Shown: piece after piece, positions 56,231 through 64,000 of the stretch
Layout of the letters: each line of letters starts with the position of its first letter
How positions within the stretch are numbered: the first letter of the stretch is position 1
Origin: Symsagittifera roscoffensis
Lineage: Eukaryota; Xenacoelomorpha; Acoela; Convolutidae
Reading direction: 5' to 3'
DNA length: 64,000 bases
Assembly (NCBI RefSeq): GCF_963678635.1
Contig: NC_087070.1
Coordinates: 12,126,539-12,190,538, forward strand
Translations under genes and position numbers: made by a program
Notes under the pieces: model-generated
What the model saw: only the letters and a program-made list of their open reading frames with translations
Database searches by the model: none
Told to the model about the DNA's origin: nothing

Positions 56231-58957
56231 ATGGACTTGAAACTGGCTGGATTCAGTGGAAAGTCTGAAGATTTTCCAGCTTGGTCGACGAAGTTTGTGG
56301 CACTGATGCATACCAAAGGCCTGTTCAGGACTGTGATGGGCAATGACGATCTACCAGAAGCTGAACCTACGCTACCTGAGAATCCGAATGCTGACCAGAT
56401 GACGGCGTACAACACCAAGATGCAGGAGCGAGCTGTGCTGATCCAGCAGAGGAAAGACAACCGAAACACAGTGTGGTCACATCTAGCTCTGGTCCTGAAC
56501 AACACCACACTGATGTACATCAAGAACGACTGCGTGGCTGCGGATGGCTATGGCGATGGGACGAAGGCCTGGAGACTGCTGCAAGAGAAGTTTTGCAGTG
56601 TGGAGAGGCCTACAGTGGTCAGTCTAGTAGGCCAGCTTGCGAAGCTGCGCCTAGGATCAGAGGAGGATCTCGATGACTACTTCGTTCGAAGTCAAGAGCT
56701 GATGACGCGGCTGAGTGAAGCTGGGGAAGCAATTACGGACACACTCTTCAATGCGCTCGTGATCAACGGACTGCCTGACAGCTTTGAGCATTTCGTGGTG
56801 CAGGAGAGCTTCCAGCCGGCCAAGACTTTTACAGAGCTGAGAACGAGGTTGAGGAACTATGATGACTCGAGACGAGCTCGATGTGGAGAGAAGACTGGGA
56901 ATGGACACATAGCTATGCAAGCTGTGAGGAAGAAGAAAGGAGCGTCGGGTGGTGGCTGTTTTGTGTGCGGTCAGAAGGGTCATTTGGCAAGAGATTGCAG
57001 ATCCAGAAGTGACAGTGGTCAATCTGGTGCTCGAGGCAGTGGCTCGAATGAAGCAAGTGGTCCAACTTCAAGGAAGCAAGGGTGCTTCAAGTGTGGACAA
57101 CAAGGACACTTTGCAAGGGACTGCAAGCAGGCAAAGACAGGGTTCTTCAGTTGTTGTGCAACAACCTCAATGAAGGGAGATGATCTCATTGTGGATACGG
57201 GATGCACCGATCATGTAGTGCGCGACAAGGCTGTCTTCTCAAGCTTTGAGAAATGGGATGAGGGGACAACAGTTGAGAATCCGAACGGTACAATATCAAA
57301 GATTGAGGGCATAGGCTCGGTGGAAGTGGACATACGAGACTGTCAAGATGTGACGAGGAGCTACACTTTCCACAATGTGCTGTTTGTGCCGAGCTACAAC
57401 GTGAATCTGATGAGTGTGAGCTCAGCAATAGCTAGAGGGTCTAGTTTCAGCTTTACATCAGACTCTTCTCATCTTGTGGCACCGGATGGTCGACGGCTAC
57501 CAGTGAAGCAGCGCGGCAAGCTTTTCTTCCTGGAGTGCAAGTTCAAGAGGAACGCGATGACTCTAGCTACGAAAGCGAAGATGGAGACAAGTAGTGCAAT
57601 GCTGTGGCACCGAAGGCTGGGGCATCTCAACAAGCATGATCTAATATCAGTTGTTGATGTCGGCGAGCTAGGGTTCTGCGAAGTGTGCACAGCTTCGAAG
57701 ATGCACGAAGTAGCAATGCCAAAGAAGACAGAGAACAGGGCAACTGCAGTGGGGCAGCGGGTCTTCAGCGACATCCAGGGACCATTTGAAGTTGCGAGCA
57801 TGCATGGAGCGCGCTATGCCGTGAGCTTCATTGATGACTTCAGCCGTCTGGCAGTGGTCAAGTACCTGGTTAAGAAGAGCGATACTCTTTCGAAGTTCAA
57901 AGACTTTGTAGCTGAGCACGGAACACCGAAGTGCTTGAGAACTGACAACGGAGTATGGGTGGATGATATCATCATTGGCTGCAAACTGCAAGCAGAAGTT
58001 GACAGGGTGAGGGACCGATTCACTGACCGATTCAAGATGGATGATCGCGGTCCATTAGCCTGGTTTTTGAAAATGCAGGTCAAACGGGCACCTGGTTCTG
58101 TCACTGTGAATCAGTCTCGCTACATTGAAGACTGCTTGGAGCGCTTTGGGTTGGCTGACTGCAAACCAGTAGGGACACCAGCTGATATCAGCACTCAGTT
58201 GACGAAGAAGGACTGCCCTGGAGCGGGCTCAGAAGAAGCAGTGGCAATGCAGCGTGAGGACTACAGAGGCATAGTGGGCTCGTTATTGTACATAGCCAAG
58301 CAAACGAGGCCAGACATCCTAGCTACTGTGACTCAACTTTCACGGTTTCTGGAGAATCCTGGGAGAACACACTGGGTGGCTGCTAAGAGAGTACTGCGAT
58401 ACCTGAAAGGAACCAAAGATCTGGAGCTGTGCTACATCAAAGATCCTGATGGGTTCAACCTTTATGGTTCAGCAGATGCTGACTGGGCTGGTGACGTTGA
58501 TGACAGAAGGTCAACAACAGGCTACAGTTTTCATGTGCAGCGGTCAGGAGCAGCAATCAGCTGGAGTACCAAGAAGCAACCTACTGCAGCAATATCTACC
58601 AGCGAAGCTGAGTATCAAGCAATGGCAGCGGCTGTTCAGGAAGGCCTCTACTTACGATCCCTACTCAATGAGATGGATATGACGTGTGATGGTCCAACTG
58701 TGATCAACGAGGACAACCAGAGCTGCATCAAGATGTGCAAAAATCCCGTAATGCAGAAGCGTACAAAGCACATTGATGTCAAGTATCACTTTGTCCGAGA
58801 GCGGGTCGAGGATGGAACATTTGCGCTCGAGTACTGTCCAACCGAAAACATGGAGGCTGACTTGTTGACGAAATCCCTGAGCAAGGCAAAGGTGGATCAA
58901 CATCGTCGAACGCTGATGGGTTGCAGCCTGACATTGGACAAAGCCAATTCAGCCTGA
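56231..58957 (+). CDS. Copia Gag-Pol polyprotein with in-frame integrase/RT deletion
   Basis: 908 codons, ATG 56231 to TGA 58957. Domains: Gag (1-230, UBN2/Retrotran_gag_2-like); two CCHC knuckles CFVCGQKGHLARDC (243-256) and CFKCGQQGHFARDC (285-298); aspartic protease LIVDTGC (active D322); pre-integrase zinc binding LWHRRLGHLNKHDL (458-471) with CEVC (483-486); integrase core with FSDIQG (D514) and RTDNG (D572). At residue 574/575 the sequence jumps to VWVDDIIIG (575-583), the RT active site. The integrase Glu, its C-terminal part and the RT fingers and most of the palm are missing. RT thumb/connection (WFLKMQV) and RNase H follow: ADADWAG (D749, D751), SEAEYQAM (E792/E794), EDNQS (D829), KHIDVKYHF (H847). 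No stop or shift. Predicted Gag, protease and RNase H could be made; integrase and RT cannot work alone. Confidence 0.9.
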   Translation: MDLKLAGFSGKSEDFPAWSTKFVALMHTKGLFRTVMGNDDLPEAEPTLPENPNADQMTAYNTKMQERAVLIQQRKDNRNTVWSHLALVLNNTTLMYIKNDCVAADGYGDGTKAWRLLQEKFCSVERPTVVSLVGQLAKLRLGSEEDLDDYFVRSQELMTRLSEAGEAITDTLFNALVINGLPDSFEHFVVQESFQPAKTFTELRTRLRNYDDSRRARCGEKTGNGHIAMQAVRKKKGASGGGCFVCGQKGHLARDCRSRSDSGQSGARGSGSNEASGPTSRKQGCFKCGQQGHFARDCKQAKTGFFSCCATTSMKGDDLIVDTGCTDHVVRDKAVFSSFEKWDEGTTVENPNGTISKIEGIGSVEVDIRDCQDVTRSYTFHNVLFVPSYNVNLMSVSSAIARGSSFSFTSDSSHLVAPDGRRLPVKQRGKLFFLECKFKRNAMTLATKAKMETSSAMLWHRRLGHLNKHDLISVVDVGELGFCEVCTASKMHEVAMPKKTENRATAVGQRVFSDIQGPFEVASMHGARYAVSFIDDFSRLAVVKYLVKKSDTLSKFKDFVAEHGTPKCLRTDNGVWVDDIIIGCKLQAEVDRVRDRFTDRFKMDDRGPLAWFLKMQVKRAPGSVTVNQSRYIEDCLERFGLADCKPVGTPADISTQLTKKDCPGAGSEEAVAMQREDYRGIVGSLLYIAKQTRPDILATVTQLSRFLENPGRTHWVAAKRVLRYLKGTKDLELCYIKDPDGFNLYGSADADWAGDVDDRRSTTGYSFHVQRSGAAISWSTKKQPTAAISTSEAEYQAMAAAVQEGLYLRSLLNEMDMTCDGPTVINEDNQSCIKMCKNPVMQKRTKHIDVKYHFVRERVEDGTFALEYCPTENMEADLLTKSLSKAKVDQHRRTLMGCSLTLDKANSA

Positions 58958-58964
58958 GTGGGGG
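58957..58964 (+). other. Copia polypurine tract
   Basis: AGTGGGGG, directly before the 3' LTR and overlapping the last base of the stop codon; the usual plus-strand primer position. Confidence 0.75.
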
Positions 58965-59302
58965 TGTTGAGGACAGACGAGCTCAATGCCAGACTAGTGA
59001 AATACCAGACCAAACTCAAGGTCAGACTTGAGCAATAGAAACCTAATTAAAGGTCAACTGGTATAAAACTCAATGCACTCAGACAAGGTCAACTGGTCTG
59101 CTGGTATTTGATAAACTAATTAATTAACTGGTAATTAATTAACTGGTACTATTTGATGCTCAGTTTGTCGTGTCATTTTAAAAACACAATCTCAATTCAT
59201 TCTTCAACAATCAGTATCTCTTCTCTCTCCTCAGTTGAAATCTCAGATAACTCTCAAACCTCTATCCCCTAGTCCTACTTGCTCTAACTCTGAATCTTAA
59301 CA
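58965..59302 (+). repeat. 3' LTR of copia
   Basis: 338 bp, identical by eye to 55794-56131, followed by ATATG. Confidence 0.97.
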
Positions 59303-60373
59303 ATATGAGGCATGCTCAAATTTTCTCTTGAAACAAATAGTTTTAAAAATACGTTTTTGCATCACAAATATTTTTTCTAATAGGCTTTTTGATGTTGCAC
59401 TAAATGCAATTAAACCGTAGGAAATGAGTGGCTTTGCATAGCAGTTATAAAATTTAACCAGCTTTTTTTTCGAGAAATAGTTACTACCCTTGAATAGTAA
59501 ACCGTTAAATTTAGCTAATTTACCACAAACGTTATTAATATGACATTCAAATTTGAGTCTGTTGTCCATTTGAATTCCTAAATACCTAAAATCAGAAACC
59601 TCGGCGAGTACTTTATTATCAAAAGAAAATTTTTCATTCAAGTTATCCCGTCCAAACTTCATTATTTTGCACTTCTTTTGATTTATGAGCAGTTTGTTCC
59701 TATTGCACCAATTACATATTTTATTTAATTCTGTCTGGAACTTCGTTTTGGATGCAATTTTTTGAGCATTAACTACCGTTGTATCATCTGCAAATAATGT
59801 TAGCTTAACGTTGCTGGCCGACGGCATATCATTTATGTATAAAAGGAACAGAAATGGCCCGAAAACTGAACCTTGCGGAACACCTTTTGTACATTCTAGC
59901 ATATTCGAGACTGATTGATTCGAGTAAACATATTGTTTTCTCCCTGTAAGTTAGTTTGTCATTAACTTGTAAATTTTTCCTCTGAACCCATATTGATAAA
60001 GTTTGTCAAGCAAAATTTTCCGATAAACTGTATCAAATGCTTTTTTCAAATCAATAAAGCAGGAGTAACCAAATTTTTTATTATCAATTGATTCACGAAA
60101 AAATTCAGTAATGGACAAAATGGCATGAGTACAGGTATGATTACTTCGAAATCCAAACTGATGCTTATCAATCAAGTTGTTTTTAGCTGCAAAATTAGAT
60201 ATGCGCTTGAAAATTAGTTTTTCAAAAAGTTTACTTATACAAGACAACAAACTAATTGGACGGTAGTTATCGGGTTCAGTTTTGTCGCCATTTTTATACA
60301 ATGGTAAAATTTTTGCAATTTTGAGAAAATTAGAAAAACACTCTTTTTCGAAGCAGATATTGAAAAAATGCAT
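59303..60373 (-). pseudogene. LINE ORF2 reverse transcriptase
   Basis: From 60373 downward: KILPLYKNGDKTEPDNYRPI, SLLSCISKLFEKLI, HQFGFRSNHTCTHAI, CFIDLKKAFDTV (first catalytic D) to 59951, then after a short frame change GVPQGSVFGPFLFLLYINDM, LTLFADDTTV (catalytic FADD intact), KLLINQKKCKIMKF, and RYLGIQMD. It continues through LISYGLIAFSATS to FKRKFEHASY, where copia interrupts. All RT motifs are present; the frame break near 59930 and the copia insertion disable it. Confidence 0.85.
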
Positions 60374-60640
60374 TTTCTCATTTTCATCATTTTCTTGATT
60401 TTCAGATTAATCCATGGGTGGTTGTTTTTATTCTTTTTTTCGAATTTTTTTTAAGCAATACTTTGAAAATTGATCAATCAAGATTTGGGTCATTTCAATG
60501 ATGTAATGGTCAGGATCATCATCATTAATTTTGTTCAATCGACGTTTTAGCGAAAATAAAAATTTTAAACAATAATCATCATTCAGTAGTAAATCATAGT
60601 TGAAATCCGAATAATAAGAATCCACGTTTTGCTTTTCTGA
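60374..60640 (-). pseudogene. LINE ORF2 linker between endonuclease and RT
   Basis: Mostly open minus-strand frame rich in Lys, Asp and Tyr (NKINDDDPDHYIIEMTQILI). No named domain; position between EN and RT fits an ORF2 linker. A stop near 60428 breaks it. Confidence 0.5.
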
Positions 60641-61385
60641 AACAATTTCAGGTCACACATAAGTCCATAATGGTCACTAATAGTACAATTTATTGTTGTT
60701 ACCTGAGTTTCCTCCGCCGCAATTATATGGTCAATGCATGTACTTGATGATTTAGTTATTCTAGTTGGCTCGATATTTTGAACCTCTAAATCAAAAGAAA
60801 GCAGAAGATTTTTGTAGTCAAAAAAGTTGCGCTGGTTAACTATAATATCGACATTTTAATCACCCATTAGCAAAATTTCACCACTTAATGCTTTCAATTC
60901 AAGCAATAAATCTTCAAATAAATTCAAACAAATTTCTTGTTTGAGATTTGGTGGACGATATATTATGCAAACATTTAGTGTAGTGTGATCGACAAAACAC
61001 ATTTTGATAACGAGGTGCTCCAAACTGACTGGTATTTTAAAATAACTATAGTTAGGGCCAGTTTAATAAAAGCTGCAACGCCCCCACCTCTAGCGTTTAC
61101 GCGGTTTGCACAGACAATATTGTCATAACCTTCTAAGTTATATATGCCAATAGGATCATTGTCTGAGAGCCATGTTTCAGTCAGACCGATTAATGCAGGC
61201 TTGTTATCAAAGGATTCAATTAAAACTGATAATTGGTCATGATGGGCTCTTATAGATTGAACATTTAGGAAAAATGCTGTTTGCGTTGTTGTCAGGTCAG
61301 TCATATCTCGCAAAAGGTTTTTTCTAATGAAACAAAAGAGATTTACGGCAAAAAACTGTAAATAGAGTTGAAATGCTTTTGCCAC
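60641..61385 (-). pseudogene. LINE ORF2 apurinic-like endonuclease
   Basis: FFLNVQSIRAHHDQLSVLIE, IGLTETWLSDND (E of the active site) and GGGVAAFIK at 61290-61050; then in a second frame LMGD-stop-NVD near 60855 (normally GDFN), SSSTCIDHIIAA and ISDHYGLM (SDH motif, about 60680). These are the catalytic words of AP endonuclease-type LINE endonucleases. The stop in GDxN and a frameshift near 61040 inactivate it. Confidence 0.75.
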
Positions 61386-61431
61386 TAATCAGAATCGTTT
61401 TCATGATTATTATTTCCGTTGTTGACGAATT

Positions 61432-62290
61432 TTATTGTGGAGAATCTCTTTGATGTGATTCCACAAATTGCACCAATTTGACGGGATCCGATACCTTACT
61501 GTACAATTCATCAATCAGATCATTTCTTTCCACATTATTTGGGGTTATTTCTCTGTCACGTTTCCTCACTGAAACAATAGAAGGGCGAGAAAAGTTGTTT
61601 TGTATATTTTGTATCACACGAGGATTTTGTTCTCTAGCATTATTTGCCTGTCTTGCCATCATTGGATTCTTGTTTTTGAAAATTTGATCAGCATCCTTAA
61701 TATCAACTAAGTTGTGCCTTTGAAATCCACCATCTGCTTTCGAAACGAAAATTTGAGGAGCACAATTATATGTAACTGTGTACATTCCCAAACCCCGAGA
61801 ATAATCAAGAAGCTCTGAACCGCGCTGAGTAAGTCTCTCTGTTATATACACTGGTTGCTTATTTACAGGGTGCAAAAAAAACTTTCAATAATTTTTTCCT
61901 GCCATAAATTCTGTTTTTTATATCAAAGTAGACAAATTTCACTATAACCATACATTTTTGGTTTTGACTCACAGGGTCGAGGGGATGGCATGCCTTCAGG
62001 TCGTAGCTGTTCACCTCCACGCCCATAACTTCGTTAAAAAAGGTCAGGAAATCTTGGGTAAAGTTTCCGGATCGTAAAGGTAAATTTTGCAAAATAATAC
62101 AATCTTTTGAGCTATATCTTTCCATTTCATTATTTTTTTTCTCTAGAAAATGCACCCGATTTTGCAATTCAACAATGATATTGTCCTTACCTTTTACATT
62201 CTCAATTAGCCCTTGTAATAGGCCTTTCAATATAGGATCAATATTTACTGTATCTTTTATTTCATCGAATAAAAAATTGAGATTTGCCAT
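61432..62290 (-). pseudogene. LINE ORF1 (RNA-binding chaperone-like), one frameshift
   Basis: The ATG at 62290 opens 143 codons with a coiled coil (about residues 35-58, VELQNRVHFLEKKNNEMERY) and an RRM-like domain (CIILQNLPLRSG, LKACHPLD, MVIVKFVYFDIKNRIYGRKK). At about 61870 an A-run causes a frameshift, and the protein continues as ITERLTQRGSELLDYSRGLG to 61432. Domain order matches L1/CR1-type ORF1 proteins that coat LINE RNA. Function was probably lost by the single shift. Confidence 0.7.
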
Positions 62291-63150
62291 TGAATAAGTT
62301 TGCGATGTTTTAAATTCGTGGCAAGCAAAAAGAGCAGTTTAGAACCGACTGTTTCTCATTGAAGGTCACTACACGATACACAGTTTATATATCTCTCTCC
62401 ACATTTAGAACTGCTGTATCAGAGCTGCAAAAAACCTATAGTTAAATGAAAAACACTCAACCCAGTCAGATGATTGTTTGTGGTACCTGATTTAGCGTGG
62501 AAAAAGAACTTTTATCTTATGGAACTTCTGACTTGGCGAATTCCCTTCCCACTTTCAACCATCGCAGCGAAAACTGAAAAAATATATATAAGTAATAGTT
62601 TTTTTTTCAACCTGCTTCTGATGACAACACAATCATCATGGTGCTGCTAGGCTGCTAGGCTAACTCGCATAATTACACACCAGAAGTAAAGATTGATTCT
62701 TTAATTATTTCACCCGCGATCAAGAGCGTCAACTTTTTTCACTCATTCTTGTGGAGATTTGGGATTCCGCTACATTTTGTTGAGTATATGTTACACTTTT
62801 CACGGTTTGCCTTGTCAACACGTGTTTTTGTGCTTCCGATTTGTATTGTTGCTTGAAATTGTCCATGAAATATTGTGTAACTGTTTGCCAGGTTTTTAGT
62901 TTCATTGATGAGTAAGTGTTCTTTATTATTTTAAAAATCTAAAGTTTATCTGATCCTTAAATTTACAATGGGTCCGTTTAAGTCATCTTCGGTTATTTCT
63001 GCTGAAATTCTAATTTCGAAAGCTCTGAGGTTGCCATCACTGTGAAGTTCTCTCTTGGTCTGTCTTCCAATCCGTTTTTGGATGTAAGCTCTGCGTATTA
63101 CACTGAGTCGATTGCGTCTAGCTCGACCTCTCCTTTGTCAACTTTTTTTG
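62291..63150. other. LINE 5' UTR and AT-rich spacer
   Basis: The first ~150 bp may be LINE leader. A CCTAGCAGCC/GGCTGCTAGG-like direct word GTGCTGCTAGGCTGCTAGGC lies at 62641. Nothing else recognised. Confidence 0.35.
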
Positions 63151-63151
63151 A

Positions 63152-63590
63152 TCAATTCTTGCGGATAGTTAACTTTACTTGATTAGCATATTTTCGCAAT
63201 AAATAGATTGCTACCAGGGTTAAATCTTTCTGCAGGGCATATTTATCTATGATTCTGCCTAAATTAGCTGCTGCATTTGTATATGTTTTTTCTACCGGAG
63301 CTTTGAGGGCCCCGGTGTAAAGTTTCCGTCTTCTTCTCATTTGACTGCGACCTCGGTGACTTGATTAATTTTGATGACCGCGGTCTTGATGTTGGATTTA
63401 CCTGATAGGTTTTTGTATTATCTTTTTCACTGGTGTCGAAGGACAAAATGGATTGTTCTTCATCGTTCTGTTGTTTTCCGCGCATGCCTTTCCCTCTTGT
63501 GATCGCATTTTCATATGCGTCCTGTGGTGAGCTTATTTCCGCCAGTAGTTCTTTCGTTCTCGTCTGATAGTTCATATGTGCTGCAAACAT
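63152..63590 (-). pseudogene. Possible retroelement Gag-like remnant
   Basis: Two overlapping minus-strand frames: ELLAEISSPQDAYENAITRG then charged Ser/Lys-rich sequence (63590-63264), and GALKAPVEKTYTNAAANLGR to 63152. The first resembles the end of Gag capsid-type domains of gypsy-like elements (a short helix followed by a basic tail), but there is no knuckle and no neighbouring pol. Low confidence. Confidence 0.25.
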
Positions 63591-64000
63591 GTCTTTTGCT
63601 TACTCTTCTTCCCTGTCTCCACATTCTCTCCGATTGCCAACTTAGCGTGGAATGGTTTCCCTTTCTTTTTTCCCTCATATTAGCTTGTTTTTTTTTTGAA
63701 TTACTTGTTAATAAAAAGGTTCTTTTTTTTTAGAAGTTCAATCTTGTTTCCGATTGTAGTTCAAAGCTTGATCTATCTGTTTTGTTGATTTCGTTTTTAG
63801 CCTCTGACACCAAAACATATGAGTGAGTAGCTCCGTACCTATGTTTCTGCATCATCCCAGTCAACTGAGTTGCACAGTACGCCTTTCTTTCTTGCTTTTG
63901 GTATGATGTTCTCCCAGGATTCTCTCTTCACCTTATTTCTGAGTTACATGTTCTTTTTTTGTGCTTCTGTTTCTCGCTGCTTTTTAACTTTGTACTTTGT
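63591..64000. other. Window end, nothing recognised
   Basis: T-rich sequence without a supported gene. Confidence 0.35.

Larger units (their letters stand above)
55794..59302 (+). mobile_element. Ty1/copia retrotransposon, recent, internally deleted
   Basis: 3509 bp: LTR, primer site, a single Gag-Pol frame, polypurine tract, LTR. The LTRs are identical by eye over 338 bp and the flanking duplication ATATG is perfect, so insertion was recent. Usual Ty1/copia elements are about 5 kb with a ~1300-1400 residue polyprotein; here the coding part is 908 codons because integrase and RT are joined across a deletion. It inserted into the LINE in the opposite orientation. Its coding GC content is clearly higher than the surrounding DNA. 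Confidence 0.95.
55300..62290 (-). mobile_element. APE-type LINE (CR1/Jockey-like), interrupted by copia
   Basis: On the minus strand from 62290: ORF1, endonuclease, RT and a conserved C-terminal extension, then stop at 55426 and 3' UTR. The copia element 55794-59302 splits the C-terminal extension: FKRKFEHASY before it joins ILLSFEIDTVFDLYF after it. The parts are nearly full length with only a few lesions (one ORF1 frameshift, a stop in the endonuclease, a frame change before the RT core), so the LINE is fairly young. A truncated relative lies at 12506-13611. Clade is judged from general motif style, not a tree. Confidence 0.85.

Noticed and set aside
56657-58104. Minus-strand frames across the copia element
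   Set aside because: Shadows of the 908-codon forward frame, without domains.

Overview
The window reads as AT-rich nuclear DNA from an invertebrate animal. I cannot name the species. Two host gene exons carry normal 3' splice sites, and almost everything else is transposon, satellite or minisatellite. The retroelement mix (BEL/Pao, Ty3/gypsy, Ty1/copia, an APE-type LINE, type-B DNA polymerase remnants) fits an aquatic invertebrate such as a cnidarian, but that is only an impression from family resemblance. There is no bacterial operon, rRNA or CRISPR array. A 200-bp assembly gap lies at 47774-47973.

Layout. 1-1290: broken type-B DNA polymerase gene. 1365-3490: long foldback element. 4150-4860: 25-bp minisatellite. 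6900-12010: about 36 monomers of a ~142-bp satellite, including an 11-monomer (1560-bp) higher-order duplication. 12400-13850: a 24-bp minisatellite split by a LINE fragment. 13927-23542: dead BEL/Pao retrotransposon with both LTRs, a near-perfect TSD and a captured DNA polymerase fragment. 23820-24561 (-): terminal exon of a SAM-dependent methyltransferase gene. 24900-26530: small foldback/MITE elements and a C-rich tract. 27113-39966 (-): old ~12.9-kb Ty3/gypsy element with TG..CA LTRs and a perfect 4-bp TSD. 40200-48600: minisatellites, an anticodon-less tRNA-Arg pseudogene, and nested TIR elements. 49128-51880: two copies of one TIR element, the second inside a tandem array. 52768-52947: two abutting 92-bp palindromes. 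53197-53711 (-): terminal exon of a divergent Rab-like GTPase. About 55300-62290 (-): a LINE interrupted by a young Ty1/copia element (55794-59302). 62300-64000: little recognisable, with a weak Gag-like remnant.

The most notable object is the copia element. It has identical 338-bp LTRs, a perfect 5-bp TSD, a primer site complementary to the anticodon arm of initiator tRNA-Met, and one open 908-codon frame. In that frame the integrase is joined in frame to the RT active site with the intervening region missing. It looks like a recent copy of an internally deleted element that moved with proteins supplied in trans. Other points worth following are the twin palindromes, the satellite higher-order repeat with a conserved dyad, tRNA-like boxes inside the BEL/Pao LTRs, and several apparently undescribed TIR families.
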